64,000 nucleotides of DNA from Candidatus Vesicomyosocius okutanii (GCF_000010405.1 NC_009465.1:186001-250000), one strand, 5' to 3'. Counted from the first letter of the stretch, positions 27,433 to 40,056 are shown. A program made the numbers and translations. The notes: generated by a model from the sequence alone, not told the origin.

Positions 27433-28320
27433 ATGGTTACCATTTTATTAATTAACGGGAAAAAACAAACCAAACTTAGTATGTTTAATCGTTTAGTGCA
27501 ATTTGGCGATGGTTTATTTGAAACTTGTTTAATTGAAGATTCTAGGTTGTTATTTTGGTCTAAGCACTTTTTAAGGCTAGAAAAAGGTTGTGAGAAGTTA
27601 GGAATTCATAAAGTGAATGAGGGTATTTGGCTTAAAGAAGTTGCTCAAGCATTTGCTCTTTCTAGATTAAATCAAGCAGTGGTTAAGATTATTCTTTCTC
27701 GCGGTGAAAGTACAAGAGGTTATGGTTATGAGAAAAACATTAAGCCAACCCGTATTATAATTATTTACCCTATGACTGACTTACCTTGGCAATATGAGTT
27801 GGGTGTGTGTTCTAGCGGTTATGTTGGTAATCAATTGTTATCTGAAATTAAACATTGTAATCGTTTAGAACAAATTCTTGCAAGGTCAGAATTACAAGGA
27901 CAAGAGTGTATTATGTTAGATGAAAATTCTTTGGTTATTTCAGTTACTCAAGGCAATATTTTTGCCATTAGCAATCAAGTAATTCTTACTCCTAGTCTGA
28001 CTAATTGTGGTATTGAGGGTACTCTGAGGTCTGTAGTTTTTGATTTAGCAAAAGAATTAGACTTGCAACTTAAGATTTGTTCTTTATCATTAGTTGAGTT
28101 GCTTGAAACAGATGAAGTATTTATTACCAATAGTGTAATTGGTATTAAACCTGTGTCTAAAATTAATCAGAAGTTATTTAATCATCATCAAATTACGGAT
28201 CGATTAATTAGTGCTTTTGTATGCTCTAAGAATAACCATTCATTGTCAATTTTGCTTAAATCAAAATCGTTTTATTTGAGGTTTATCTTTATATTTGTTG
28301 CTATTTTTTTACTATTCTGA
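27433..28320 (+). CDS. pabC: aminodeoxychorismate lyase (PabC) with acquired C-terminal tail
   Basis: PLP-dependent fold-type IV enzyme making p-aminobenzoate for folate. Features: F-G-D-G-L-F-E-T (residues ~24-31), the catalytic Lys in E-I-K-H-C-N-R-L near 140, and S-V-T-Q-G-N-I-F. At 295 residues it is about 20-25 longer than typical. The last ~21 residues form a hydrophobic stretch (F-I-F-I-F-V-A-I-F-L-L-F) that looks like the membrane anchor of MltG, the next gene in the usual pabC-mltG-tmk-holB order. The original pabC stop seems lost, with readthrough into decayed mltG. Confidence 0.88.
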   Translation: MVTILLINGKKQTKLSMFNRLVQFGDGLFETCLIEDSRLLFWSKHFLRLEKGCEKLGIHKVNEGIWLKEVAQAFALSRLNQAVVKIILSRGESTRGYGYEKNIKPTRIIIIYPMTDLPWQYELGVCSSGYVGNQLLSEIKHCNRLEQILARSELQGQECIMLDENSLVISVTQGNIFAISNQVILTPSLTNCGIEGTLRSVVFDLAKELDLQLKICSLSLVELLETDEVFITNSVIGIKPVSKINQKLFNHHQITDRLISAFVCSKNNHSLSILLKSKSFYLRFIFIFVAIFLLF

Positions 28321-28611
28321 ATGTATTTGTAAAATGGTATCAAAACAAATAATTTAGATATATAGCAAAATATCTTAAGACGTTAGTTTTCATTTGATTG
28401 CAAATAATTTAGGGTGTCTAAGTTATATCAATTCTAGTATTTTATGTGATTACTTGCTAAATTATTCAAATGAGAATTTAAAATTTAATAGCCTTTATAA
28501 TTCTTATAGAAATAAAGGATTACTACTAGGGGTTAATCTTTTCGGTGGGTGTAAATTAGTTATATGCTTTATTTTTTTTTTGCTAAAAAAGATGATTCTG
28601 ATATTTTATAA
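28258..28611 (+). pseudogene. mltG: decayed mltG (endolytic murein transglycosylase)
   Basis: Between pabC and tmk, where mltG normally sits, only fragments remain. The N-terminal anchor has become the pabC tail (28258-28320). Around 28430-28515 a frame gives N-L-K-F-N-S-L-Y-N-S-Y-R-N-K-G-L, matching the MltG consensus D-L-x-x-x-S-P-Y-N-T-Y-x-x-x-G-L-P. In another frame, 28563-28611 gives L-Y-F-F-F-A-K-K-D-D-S, matching the MltG Y-L-Y-F-V-A-K-G-D-G-S. The frame change lies near a run of ten T at 28572-28581. MltG is about 340 residues, so most of the gene is deleted. Confidence 0.7.
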
Positions 28612-28674
28612 ATATTTATTGATATAATTTTTATATTATTAACAAGTATTTATAATCTATATAAAATATCCGGC

Positions 28675-29292
28675 ATGCAAAGAGGAAAATTTATCACTAT
28701 TGATGGTGTTGAAGGTGCTGGAAAGAGTACACAAATTGATTTTATTTGTAGCTATTTAGCTAAAAAAAACATCAATGTTGTTCTAACACGTGAACCAGGT
28801 GGTACTAAACTGGGCGAGAAAATAAGAGCATTATTATTAAGTATTGATACCCAGTTAATGGATAATGATACTGAGTTGTTATTAATATTTGCTGCTAGAA
28901 ATGAGCATATTAAGACTAAAATTATTCCCGCCCTTAATAGGGGAGATTGGGTATTAAGCGATCGTTTTACGGATGCTTCGTATGCTTATCAAGGTGGTGG
29001 TAGAGGTTTGAGTATTGAGCGTATTGCACTTTTGGAACAATGGGTATTACAAGATTTTTCTCCTGATGTAACTTTATTGCTAGATGTACCAGTTGCATTA
29101 GGTATGTTGCGGATTAAATCTAGAAGTCGTAAGGATAGAATTGAACTTGAAACAAATGATTTTTTTAATCGTGTGAGAGATAGCTATATTAAAAGGTCTA
29201 AGCAATTTCCTGAACGTATTAAGCTTATTGATGCCTCGCAAACACTTAAGGAAACAACTCAGCAAATTAAAGTTATTTTACAAGCGTTATGA
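28675..29292 (+). CDS. tmk: thymidylate kinase
   Basis: Phosphorylates dTMP to dTDP. 205 residues with P-loop D-G-V-E-G-A-G-K-S-T (about 9-18), the D-R-F/T-R-E-P-G-G-T motif near residue 38 and S-D-R-F-T-D-A-S-Y-A-Y-Q-G-G-G-R near 95-110. No clear ribosome-binding site lies before the ATG at 28675. The stop overlaps the holB start (ATGA), so the two are coupled. Confidence 0.96.
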   Translation: MQRGKFITIDGVEGAGKSTQIDFICSYLAKKNINVVLTREPGGTKLGEKIRALLLSIDTQLMDNDTELLLIFAARNEHIKTKIIPALNRGDWVLSDRFTDASYAYQGGGRGLSIERIALLEQWVLQDFSPDVTLLLDVPVALGMLRIKSRSRKDRIELETNDFFNRVRDSYIKRSKQFPERIKLIDASQTLKETTQQIKVILQAL

Positions 29293-30317
29293 ACCTTCCT
29301 TGGCATAAAAATGCATGGTCTAAATTACAAAATATGATTGATCAAGATTGTTTCCCTCATGCATTATTAATAACAGGTGTTGAAAAGATTGGTAAATTTG
29401 AACTTATGCAACAATTAGTTGGTGTTTTGTTAAAGGATGATATTATCATTAGAAAAGATAATGTTAGAAATAATTTAGATTATCCTGTATTAATTAGGCG
29501 CTCAAATTATCCTAATATGGTTTATTGTCGTGCAGGAGAAATGGTTGAAAAAAACAAGAATCGATCTAATAATATTCGTATTGATCAAGTACGTGTTTTT
29601 TGTGATGCTTTGAATAAAACTGCCGATGAATTACAAATTGGGGTTATTTTTTATGGAGATCAAATGAATATAGGTGCTGCCAATGGTTTGTTAAAAACTC
29701 TTGAGGAGCCTAGAAAAAATACGCTAATTATTATTTTAGCGCATCATGTTGAAAACTTGCCAATTACTATTGTATCAAGGTGTCAGAATATACATATTAC
29801 TCCGACGTATGATCAACAAACTTGTCAGTGGCTAATTGAACATATTGGCAAAACTCAAAAGAAAGATTATAATATTAAACAGCTATTAGAGAGTACACAT
29901 GGTGTTCCGTTTAAAGTATTGTCTGATTTGTCTGATGGTAATTTTACTCATTATCAGAATTACCAAAACCAGTTGCTTAATATTGTTGCTAATCCATTGA
30001 TGATAGTACAAATTAAAGATTTTGAGGGTAATGAATTGGTTATTTTAAATTGTTTGCAAAATATTATTATTGAAGGAATTAGATTAAAAACTGTACATCA
30101 AGAAGATGCTATTACTGAACTTTATCAAGTTATTGTAACAGTAAAATTTGAATTTTTATTCAAATTGCTTGATGATATTTATCATGCTATTAAACTATTA
30201 AAAACCACTGTTAATATTAGCTTATTAATGGATAATATTTTAATTGTCTGGTCACATATTGTTCATTTAAAAAAATATCCACAAATTACCAATAAACATG
30301 TAAAGATTATTTTTTAA
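29289..30317 (+). CDS. holB: DNA polymerase III subunit delta'
   Basis: Clamp-loader subunit of 342 residues. Start L-P-W-H-K-N-A-W; the core shows I-R-I-D-Q-V-R (SSR-like region), [12 protein letters not shown] and the V-S-R-C-Q motif. The four Cys that bind zinc near residues 50-65 of E. coli delta' are absent. The P-loop is degenerate (G-V-E-K-I-G-K-F), which is normal for delta', a non-hydrolysing subunit. Position after tmk matches E. coli. Confidence 0.9.
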   Translation: MNLPWHKNAWSKLQNMIDQDCFPHALLITGVEKIGKFELMQQLVGVLLKDDIIIRKDNVRNNLDYPVLIRRSNYPNMVYCRAGEMVEKNKNRSNNIRIDQVRVFCDALNKTADELQIGVIFYGDQMNIGAANGLLKTLEEPRKNTLIIILAHHVENLPITIVSRCQNIHITPTYDQQTCQWLIEHIGKTQKKDYNIKQLLESTHGVPFKVLSDLSDGNFTHYQNYQNQLLNIVANPLMIVQIKDFEGNELVILNCLQNIIIEGIRLKTVHQEDAITELYQVIVTVKFEFLFKLLDDIYHAIKLLKTTVNISLLMDNILIVWSHIVHLKKYPQITNKHVKIIF

Positions 30318-30331
30318 TAAATAGGGGGAAT

Positions 30332-31618
30332 ATGAATCAATCAGAAGTTTTATTTGCACAAGCAAGAACTGTTATTTCTGGCGGAGTGAATTCACCAGTT
30401 AGGGCATTTAATGGTGTAGGCGGTAATCCTATTTTTTTTACTCGTGGCAAAGGTGCTTATCTTTTTGATGTGGATGGTAATAAGTATATTGATTATGTTG
30501 CTTCTTGGGGTCCAATGATTTTAGGTCATGCTAATCAAGAGGTTATAAATGCTATTAAAACTAATTTGGAGAATGGTCTTAGTTTTGGTGCCCCTACTCA
30601 TATTGAAACAATGCTGGCAGAAAAGGTATGTGAACTAATTCCTTCAATTGAATTGGTTCGTATGGTAAGTTCAGGTACGGAAGCAACTATGAGTGCTATT
30701 CGTTTGGCACGTGGTTATACTGGTAGAGATAAAATTATTAAATTTGAAGGTTGCTATCATGGACATTCTGATGCATTATTAGTTAAAGCAGGTTCTGCTG
30801 CTTTAACATTGGGTGTACCTACTTCACCTGGTGTACCTAAAGATTTTGCAAAGCATACACTGACTTTGGAATACAACAATATTAATCAAGTATATGAAAT
30901 ACTCAAAGAAGTGGGTACTGAAGTAGCTTGTATTATTGTTGAACCTGTGGCAGGTAATATGAATTGTATTCTACCTATTGATGGTTTTTTGCAAGGTTTA
31001 CGCAAGTTGTGTGACGAATATGGGATTATTTTAATTTTTGATGAAGTTATGACAGGTTTTCGTGTTGCACTTGGCGGTGCACAAGAATTTTATAACGTAG
31101 AACCTGATTTAACAACATTGGGTAAGATTATTGGTGGTGGTTTACCAGTGGGTATATTCGGTGGTAAGTGTGAAATTATGAAATGTATTGCACCACTAGG
31201 ACCTATTTATCAAGCAGGAACGCTTTCAGGTAACCCAATATCAATGTCAGCAGGATTGGCAATGTTAAATGTATTGTCAAAAGACAAAAATTTTTATACT
31301 ACTTTAAATATTAAAGTCCAAAAATTAACAAAGGGTTTTCTAGCTAAGGCTAAGGAAAATAATATTGGTATGACTGCTAATGTTGTAGGTGGTATGTTTG
31401 GTTTATTTTTTACGGATGCTAAATCAGTGACTAATTTTAAAGAAGTTTCTCAGTGTAATGTTGAATTGTTTAAAAGATTCTATCATCTAATGTTGGAAGA
31501 GGGGGTGTATATGACACCTTCTATTTATGAAACAGATTTTATTTCTAGTGCTCATAGCGATATGGATATTCAAAATACTATTGATGCAGCTGGACGCGTA
31601 TTTGCAAAATTGGTATAA
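30332..31618 (+). CDS. hemL: glutamate-1-semialdehyde 2,1-aminomutase
   Basis: PLP enzyme making 5-aminolevulinate by the C5 route of heme synthesis. 428 residues, with [10 protein letters not shown] near the start, [24 protein letters not shown] and the PLP-binding Lys in [15 protein letters not shown] strong GGGGGA site precedes the ATG by 6 bases. Confidence 0.97.
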   Translation: MNQSEVLFAQARTVISGGVNSPVRAFNGVGGNPIFFTRGKGAYLFDVDGNKYIDYVASWGPMILGHANQEVINAIKTNLENGLSFGAPTHIETMLAEKVCELIPSIELVRMVSSGTEATMSAIRLARGYTGRDKIIKFEGCYHGHSDALLVKAGSAALTLGVPTSPGVPKDFAKHTLTLEYNNINQVYEILKEVGTEVACIIVEPVAGNMNCILPIDGFLQGLRKLCDEYGIILIFDEVMTGFRVALGGAQEFYNVEPDLTTLGKIIGGGLPVGIFGGKCEIMKCIAPLGPIYQAGTLSGNPISMSAGLAMLNVLSKDKNFYTTLNIKVQKLTKGFLAKAKENNIGMTANVVGGMFGLFFTDAKSVTNFKEVSQCNVELFKRFYHLMLEEGVYMTPSIYETDFISSAHSDMDIQNTIDAAGRVFAKLV

Positions 31619-31972
31619 ATTCTTATGAAGATTGATGTGATTAAGTCTTAATTGATCAATACTACTAAGTTACTGGATAATTTTAGTAACAATATTACTA
31701 TACCCCATAAGAAATAGCATGATTTAATAAAAAAGTTTATTTATTGAGTAAATTATTATTTGATAATAGATTACCAAGTTTATGCAAGTTGCAAATTAGG
31801 ATAATTGAATAAGTGTTAAAATTTAAATTACCCAATGAATAATATTTCAACCTATATTTGAATGAGTGGTACATTATTTGAGTATCTTTTTGATACTAAA
31901 GTTATATTGATCAACAAGATTTAATTCTATTATGGAGGTAATAAAAACACTAATCAGTGTTAAGAAAATGTA
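31619..31972. other. 354 bp gap, no gene seen
   Basis: AT-rich with stops in all frames. No tRNA-like fold or terminator found. TGGAGGT (31934-31940) is too far from the next ATG to serve it. Confidence 0.45.
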
Positions 31973-32626
31973 ATGACACTTGCAATTTTTGATTTAGACA
32001 GAACTCTCATTAAGGGCGATAGTGACTTTCTTTGGGGAGAATTTTTAAGTGAAATTGGTGCTGTTGATGTAAATATTTATCAGAGTAAAAATCAGTATTT
32101 TTTTGATCAATATATGCTTAGAAAGTTAGATATTCATGAGTATTTAGAATTTTGTTTAGAACCTTTATCTAAATACTCTATGGAAATATTAAATCAATGG
32201 CATCAGTGGTTTATGGACCAAAAAATTGAGCAAATTTTACTACCTAAAGCTCAATTAGTGGTCGATAAACATAAAGAAAAAGGTGATACATTGATGGTGA
32301 TTACGTCTACTAATCGCTTTGTTACTGAACCGATTGTGGCTAGATATGGCATTAAGCATCTACTAGCCACTAATCCTGAAATAAAAGAAGGTCAATATAC
32401 AGGTAAAGTTAAGGGTGAACCGTGTTTCCAATTTGGAAAAATTAATCATCTTAACAAGTGGTTGAAAAAAACTAGTTTAAGTATTAAAGGTGCAAGTTTT
32501 TATTCAGATTCTTATAATGATTTACCAATGTTGGAATTAGTAGATTATCCTATTGTTGTCCATGGTGACGATAAACTTAATGCCATTGCAATTGAGAGAG
32601 GTTGGAGATGTTTAGATTGGACATAA
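31973..32626 (+). CDS. HAD-IB family phosphatase (SerB-like)
   Basis: 217-residue hydrolase with the HAD motifs in order: D-L-D-R-T-L at residues 7-12, V-I-T-S-T-N (motif II) near 103, and the motif IV pair S-D-S-Y-N-D-L-P-M-L near 180. It matches the IB subfamily of SerB-like phosphatases (often annotated histidinol- or phosphoserine-phosphatase-like). In some autotrophs this type acts as histidinol-phosphatase; the substrate cannot be settled from sequence. Confidence 0.82.
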   Translation: MTLAIFDLDRTLIKGDSDFLWGEFLSEIGAVDVNIYQSKNQYFFDQYMLRKLDIHEYLEFCLEPLSKYSMEILNQWHQWFMDQKIEQILLPKAQLVVDKHKEKGDTLMVITSTNRFVTEPIVARYGIKHLLATNPEIKEGQYTGKVKGEPCFQFGKINHLNKWLKKTSLSIKGASFYSDSYNDLPMLELVDYPIVVHGDDKLNAIAIERGWRCLDWT

Positions 32627-32669
32627 TGTTTTTTATAAAAAGTACGAACTGTTGTTTATTTTAGAAAGC

Positions 32670-32702
32670 ACAAAAACCTCCTTTTAGAGGAAAGGTTTTT
32701 GT
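32670..32702. terminator. terminator hairpin between HAD and dsrE2 genes
   Basis: ACAAAAACCT and AGGTTTTTGT form a 10-bp stem around a 13-base loop, with T and A runs on the two strands. It lies between two convergent genes and can serve both. Confidence 0.7.
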
Positions 32703-32721
32703 TGATGGGTAAACAGAGTTA

Positions 32722-33237
32722 TTACATATAAAGATTATGGTTTGAGTCATTACATTCCTCAAAGTAAGTGGCTGCACCTGCAAATTCGACACCATCAATG
32801 AAGTCATCTTTGCTGTAACCAAATAAATCAACCGTCATTTCACAAGCGATAAATTTAACATCAAATTCCTGACACATAGAACGTAGTTCATCAAGCGTTG
32901 CAACCCCGTTTTTCTTCATGGTTTTCTTCATTAAATAAGTGGCTAAATGTTCTGTAAATGGCAATAACCAAAATATATTTGGGATTTTAGGGCTAAAATC
33001 AATTTTCTGTAACCATTCCGGCCCTATAGGTAGTTTCATTGGCATGGCTGGATTACCTATAGGAGATATACGTAATTTAGAGGTGTCTTTTAATAAAAGA
33101 TTAAGCCCGTAAAAGGTAAAAAATATGGTAACTTCTTTATCCATTGCAACACCAGTAGAAGCGATAATGAAAGGTGGAAAGGCCCAATCAAAAGTTCCTT
33201 TAGTAGCGATAATAGTCATTTTTTTATTATCTGACAT
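32722..33237 (-). CDS. dsrE2: DsrE2-type sulfur-carrier protein
   Basis: 171 residues of the DsrE/DsrF/DrsH-like (DsrE2) family. Visible: the start I-I-A-T-K-G-T-F-D-W-A-F-P-P-F-I-I-A, a hydrophobic middle, and the conserved Cys in F-I-A-C-E-M-T-V-D-L-F-G. DsrE2 usually sits with tusA and a rhodanese in sulfur oxidisers, passing persulfide sulfur towards reverse Dsr or Hdr systems. tusA is immediately upstream; the rhodanese is absent here. A clean AGGAG site precedes the ATG. Confidence 0.85.
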   Translation of the reverse strand: MSDNKKMTIIATKGTFDWAFPPFIIASTGVAMDKEVTIFFTFYGLNLLLKDTSKLRISPIGNPAMPMKLPIGPEWLQKIDFSPKIPNIFWLLPFTEHLATYLMKKTMKKNGVATLDELRSMCQEFDVKFIACEMTVDLFGYSKDDFIDGVEFAGAATYFEECNDSNHNLYM

Positions 33238-33265
33238 AATGATTCTCCTGTAAAATATTTAGTGT

Positions 33266-33490
33266 TTAAGTCTTTTCAATGGTGAAGATATATTTACCAC
33301 TTTCTTCAACAGCAGACATAAGTTTATTACCTGTTTGATTGCAAAAAGCTTCAATATCTTTTACTGAACCAGCATCAGTTGAAATTACGTCTAAAATCTT
33401 GCCTATATCCATTTTAGATAATGCCTTTTTAGTTTTTAAAATTGGTAATGGGCAGTTTAAGCCTGATGCATCTAAAGTTTCGTCAGCCAT
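33266..33490 (-). CDS. tusA: sulfur carrier protein TusA
   Basis: 74 residues with the TusA signature L-D-A-S-G-L-N-C-P-L-P-I-L-K-T-K-K-A-L; the Cys carries persulfide. The C-terminal F-T-I-E-K-T ending is typical. In sulfur oxidisers TusA donates sulfur to DsrEFH/rDsr or tRNA thiolation. It starts after a TAAGGAG site and is cotranscribed with dsrE2, 28 bp downstream. Confidence 0.93.
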   Translation of the reverse strand: MADETLDASGLNCPLPILKTKKALSKMDIGKILDVISTDAGSVKDIEAFCNQTGNKLMSAVEESGKYIFTIEKT

Positions 33491-34336
33491 TTGTGAACTC
33501 CTTATATTTTTTAAAGTTTAAAATAATGAACATATTAGAAATAACTAATAAGTTACACTATTTTAGTCTTCCATCAGTAAAGAGTCAAATATAATAAGCG
33601 TATGATTGAATATTTAGTAAAATATGTATTGATAATTTTATTCATGTTTGTATTAGATGTGTCTTAGTCGTCCTTTTAAGTTGTTATAAGAACAGAAATA
33701 GGAGTAATGATTTTTATATATTATTTGAGATAGCAGTTTTGTGGTATCTAATATTAAAATTCAGGTTTATTTAAAAATGTTAGGATATGAATTTTTTGTT
33801 TATAGTGAGAATTCATCTAAGAATCTTAATGTTTTATATGTTGATATTATTAATCTTGCTTGTGAGTATAAGTAGAAGAAGACCTAATAAATACTAAGAT
33901 GCTATTAAGATCTGGCTTTAGTCCTAAAAATATGTCATATTTTTTGAAAAATTTAAAGATAATCTAGATGTAAAAAATTTTCCGTACTTATATATATTGG
34001 TATTAATAGAATTTTTGCTTGTGTTGTTGTTAATATAAGAGCGTTATATTGGAAATAAAGTGTTTAACTATGATGTTTCGGGGAAATAAAAAGTATCAAA
34101 AGGCTAAAAATCATGTTTGACAAACCTTTGTTACCTAATACGTAACAATCTAACATAGGTATTTACTATTCTCATGAATTATGTGATAGATCCTATAAAG
34201 ACAAGGTAAGTGAGAATATTATTCGTTATCAGTGAATAAAACTTATCATCCTAGATAAAATGATTAATTTGATATATTGGTAAGTTAACATTGAGTGTTT
34301 AGAAAAATTGATAGAGTTATATCGATTTTTGTTCAA
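33491..34336. other. 846 bp gap, no intact gene
   Basis: AT-rich with many stops. It contains a short open stretch at about 33775-33873 (M-L-G-Y-E-F-F-V-Y-S) that I cannot assign. The region must hold the tusA-dsrE2 promoter at its left end. Otherwise it looks like eroded DNA. Confidence 0.5.
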
Positions 34337-34999
34337 TTAATTGGTTATTATTTTTACGCCATTTGGTGTACCTAGTAATAAAACGTTTGCACCACGATTA
34401 GCAAAGAGTCCATTGGTTACTACGCCAATAATACTGTTTAATTTTGTTTCCATTGCTTTTGGATTAGTGATTTTCAGATCTTTAATATCAAGAATAAAAT
34501 TACCATTATCAGTGATAAAGTCTTTTCTAACTTCAGGTATACCACCAATTTTTTGGCTTATCTGATTTTTAACATAATTAGCTGCCATTGGAATAACCTC
34601 AATAGGTAGTGGAAAACTACCCATAATCGAAACTAATTTTGATTCATCGGCAATGCAAATAAATTGATGAGCCACTGCTGCAACAATTTTTTCTCGTGTT
34701 AGTGCACCACCACCACCTTTTATAAGGTTTAAATTATTGTCTGATTCATCAGCACCATCAATGTAAGTTGAAATGGCTGTTACTTTATTAAGGTCAAATA
34801 CTCTAATACCATGATTTTCTAAACGCTGTGCAGTTGCTTTAGAACTTGCAACAGCTCCCTTAATATTGTTTTTTATAGTGGATAGCGCATCAATAAAAAA
34901 ATTAGCAGTAGAGCCGGTTCCTACGCCTATAATGGTATTTTTTATTACGTACTTGAGCGCGGTTTGTGCTACAGTGAATTTCATTTCGTCTTGAGTCAT
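34337..34999 (-). CDS. rpiA: ribose-5-phosphate isomerase A
   Basis: Interconverts ribose-5-P and ribulose-5-P in the pentose phosphate and Calvin cycles. The ATG at 34999 gives M-T-Q-D-E-M-K, matching the E. coli N-terminus, with GGAAC upstream; an ATG at 35011 would add four residues. 220 residues with G-V-G-T-G-S-T-A-N (phosphate loop), D-G-A-D-E-S-D and [11 protein letters not shown]. The conserved Glu and Lys of the active site are present. Divergent from rdgB. Confidence 0.95.
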   Translation of the reverse strand: MTQDEMKFTVAQTALKYVIKNTIIGVGTGSTANFFIDALSTIKNNIKGAVASSKATAQRLENHGIRVFDLNKVTAISTYIDGADESDNNLNLIKGGGGALTREKIVAAVAHQFICIADESKLVSIMGSFPLPIEVIPMAANYVKNQISQKIGGIPEVRKDFITDNGNFILDIKDLKITNPKAMETKLNSIIGVVTNGLFANRGANVLLLGTPNGVKIITN

Positions 35000-35041
35000 A
35001 ATGAGTTCCATGGAATCTAATATTAGGCTAAATTATACACG

Positions 35042-35632
35042 ATGAAAAAGATTATTCTTGCTAGCAATAACCAAGGCAAAATCAAAGAGTTTAATACCAT
35101 GTTAAGAGGTATTTATCAGGTTATATCCATGAAGGATAAGCAGATTAAAGAGGTTCCAGAAGTAGGACTAACCTTTGTTGAAAATGCACTAATTAAAGCA
35201 CGAAATTCTAGCGAACAGTCTGGGTTACCAGCATTGGCTGATGATTCAGGTATTGTAATTGACGCATTGGGCGGTAATCCTGGTATTTATTCTGCACGTT
35301 ATGCGAATTGTCATGGGGATGATGAGGCAAATATTCAAAAAGTATTAATTGATATGAAGGACGTAGTAGATGGTGAGAGAACTGGACGATTTTGGTGTGC
35401 TATTGTTTTTGTTGAATATGCCAGTGATCCAACGCCTATTATCATTCAACAAAGCTGGGAAGGCGAGATATTGCGTGAAAAAATAGGTAATAATGGTTTT
35501 GGTTATGACCCAATTTTTTATGTGCCAATCTATAATTGCACTTCTGCTGAGCTTTCATTTGTAACAAAGAACAAAATCTCTCACCGAGGAAAGGCTTTAT
35601 CGGCGTTGCTTAAAGTACTCAAAAAAAATTAG
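35042..35632 (+). CDS. rdgB: dITP/XTP pyrophosphatase (RdgB/HAM1)
   Basis: House-cleaning enzyme that hydrolyses non-canonical purine triphosphates. 196 residues: I-I-L-A-S-N-N-Q-G-K-I-K-E-F at the start, F-V-E-N-A-L-I-K-A-R, L-A-D-D-S-G-I-V-I-D-A-L-G-G-x-P-G-I-Y-S-A-R-Y-A and the ending S-H-R-G-K-A-L. TATACA lies only a few bases before the ATG, so the transcript could be nearly leaderless. Overlaps hemW by one base. Confidence 0.95.
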   Translation: MKKIILASNNQGKIKEFNTMLRGIYQVISMKDKQIKEVPEVGLTFVENALIKARNSSEQSGLPALADDSGIVIDALGGNPGIYSARYANCHGDDEANIQKVLIDMKDVVDGERTGRFWCAIVFVEYASDPTPIIIQQSWEGEILREKIGNNGFGYDPIFYVPIYNCTSAELSFVTKNKISHRGKALSALLKVLKKN

Positions 35633-36750
35633 TGAGTTACACACTAGAATTACCGCCATTATCGTTATATATTCATTATCCATGGTGTGTCAAAAAATGT
35701 CCTTATTGTGATTTTAATTCTCATGATTGCAATCAACGAAGTGGCTATATTGAGTCGTTATTAGAAGATCTTAATGAGGACTTAGATTATATTCAAGGTC
35801 GTGCCATTCAATCTATTTTTTTAGGTGGTGGCACACCTAGTTTAATGAGCGAGCAAGAACTTTTTAAGTTATTTACTGGTTTAAAAAAGAGGTTGAAATT
35901 TGTAAATGATATTGAAATTACGTTAGAAACTAATCCTGGTATTTTTGAAATTGAAAAGTTCAAATTATTTAAGCATATTGGTATTAATAGGCTTTCAATT
36001 GGCGTGCAGTCTTTTAATGATAGACATCTGCAATCATTAGGTCGTATTCATAATGCTGATGAAGCGATTTATGCCTGTAAACAAGCTAATCAGGTAGGCT
36101 TTAAATATTTTAATATTGATATTATGTATGGATTAGAGAGACAAACATTAGATGAATGTTTATCTGATGTTCGCCAAGCTATGAATTTAAAACCTGACCA
36201 TATTTCTTTTTATCAATTAACTATTGAGCCTAATACTTATTTTGCTAAATATACGCCGATCTTGCCAAGTGATGAGGTTGTTTGGCAGATGGGTGATGCA
36301 GGTGTAAGTTTATTAGAAAGAAATGGTTATACACGTTACGAAGTGTCTGCTTTTGGAAAAACACCTTCAAAGCATAATTTAAATTATTGGCAATTTGGTG
36401 ATTATGTTGGTATAGGTGCTGGTGCTCATGGAAAAATTACTTTATTAAAAGAGTCTTTCCCGTTTAGAACGATAAAGGCACGTTTGCCAAAGGACTATCT
36501 AAAAAACAGGCAAAAACAAGTTAATCAGATTAAAAATTTAAATTTTGATTTTATGCTTAATGCACTGAGGTTAAAACATGGATTTAATTTGAGATTGTTT
36601 GAGTTAAGAACAAGGCAACCAATACAAGTAATTGAATGTCAATTAAATAAGGCAAAAGCACTTGGTTTATTTGAATTGGATGGCAAGCTGGCGAAACCTA
36701 GTAAAAAAGGTTTCGATTTTTTGAATGATTTACAAGCTATTTTTTTATGA
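35632..36750 (+). CDS. hemW: HemW-like radical SAM protein (heme chaperone)
   Basis: 372 residues related to HemN but acting as a heme chaperone in the family. It starts with GTG overlapping the rdgB TAG (TTAGTGAG). The SAM cluster motif is C-V-K-K-C-P-Y-C-D-F (CxxxCxxC, about residues 19-28), preceded by Y-I-H-Y-P-W, the HemW context. G-G-G-T-P-S lies near residue 65. The pairing rdgB-hemW is the same as in E. coli. Confidence 0.92.
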   Translation: MSYTLELPPLSLYIHYPWCVKKCPYCDFNSHDCNQRSGYIESLLEDLNEDLDYIQGRAIQSIFLGGGTPSLMSEQELFKLFTGLKKRLKFVNDIEITLETNPGIFEIEKFKLFKHIGINRLSIGVQSFNDRHLQSLGRIHNADEAIYACKQANQVGFKYFNIDIMYGLERQTLDECLSDVRQAMNLKPDHISFYQLTIEPNTYFAKYTPILPSDEVVWQMGDAGVSLLERNGYTRYEVSAFGKTPSKHNLNYWQFGDYVGIGAGAHGKITLLKESFPFRTIKARLPKDYLKNRQKQVNQIKNLNFDFMLNALRLKHGFNLRLFELRTRQPIQVIECQLNKAKALGLFELDGKLAKPSKKGFDFLNDLQAIFL

Positions 36751-39417
<2,667 letters not shown>

Positions 39418-39421
<4 letters not shown>

Positions 39422-40056
39422 TTAAAGATAACTTAATAAAAGTCCAGTTAAGAATTAGTCAGGTTAATCATACTCAGTCTGTTACTTTAGTTGCGGTGAG
39501 TAAAACCAGATCAGTATATGAGTTGCAACAAGCAATTGATGTAGGACAACAGCATTTTGCTGAAAACTATCTTCAAGAAGCACTTATAAAAATTAACCAC
39601 TTAAAAGGTCAAAACTTAATTTGGCATTTTATTGGTCCTATTCAGTCAAATAAAACCTTAAAAATTGCCAAAAATTTTGACTGGGTACACAGTATAGGTC
39701 GATTAAAAATTGCACAAAGACTTAACGATCAACGCCCAAAAAACTTACCTAAATTAAAGGTACTTTTACAGATTAACATTGATAATGAACCTACTAAATC
39801 AGGAGTATTGGTTGGACAGATTGATGAACTAATTACTCATTTTGAAAGTTTAAAAAATCTCACTTTAAGAGGTTTTATGTGTGTGCCAAATCCTTTTAGC
39901 TCAGCACAAAGTTTTTCTAGAATGGAAAATATTATCAAGCAATATTCTAATTTAGATGTTTTATCGATGGGTATGAGTCATGATTTAGAGTTAGCTATTG
40001 AAAATGGTGCTACTTCTGTACGTATTGGTGCAGATATTTTTGGAAAAAGAACTTGA
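39418..40056 (+). CDS. yggS: YggS family PLP-binding protein
   Basis: Pyridoxal phosphate homeostasis protein, 212 residues. PLP is bound by the Lys in L-V-A-V-S-K-T (residues ~24-30); F-A-E-N-Y-L-Q-E-A, W-H-F-I-G-P-I-Q-S-N-K and S-M-G-M-S-H-D-L follow, as in the family. The best start is a TTG at 39418 overlapping the pyrK stop. No later ATG precedes the PLP Lys. Confidence 0.92.

Noticed and set aside
35000-35011. rpiA start four codons upstream
   Set aside because: M-T-Q-D-E-x-K at 34999 matches E. coli RpiA and has GGAAC upstream.
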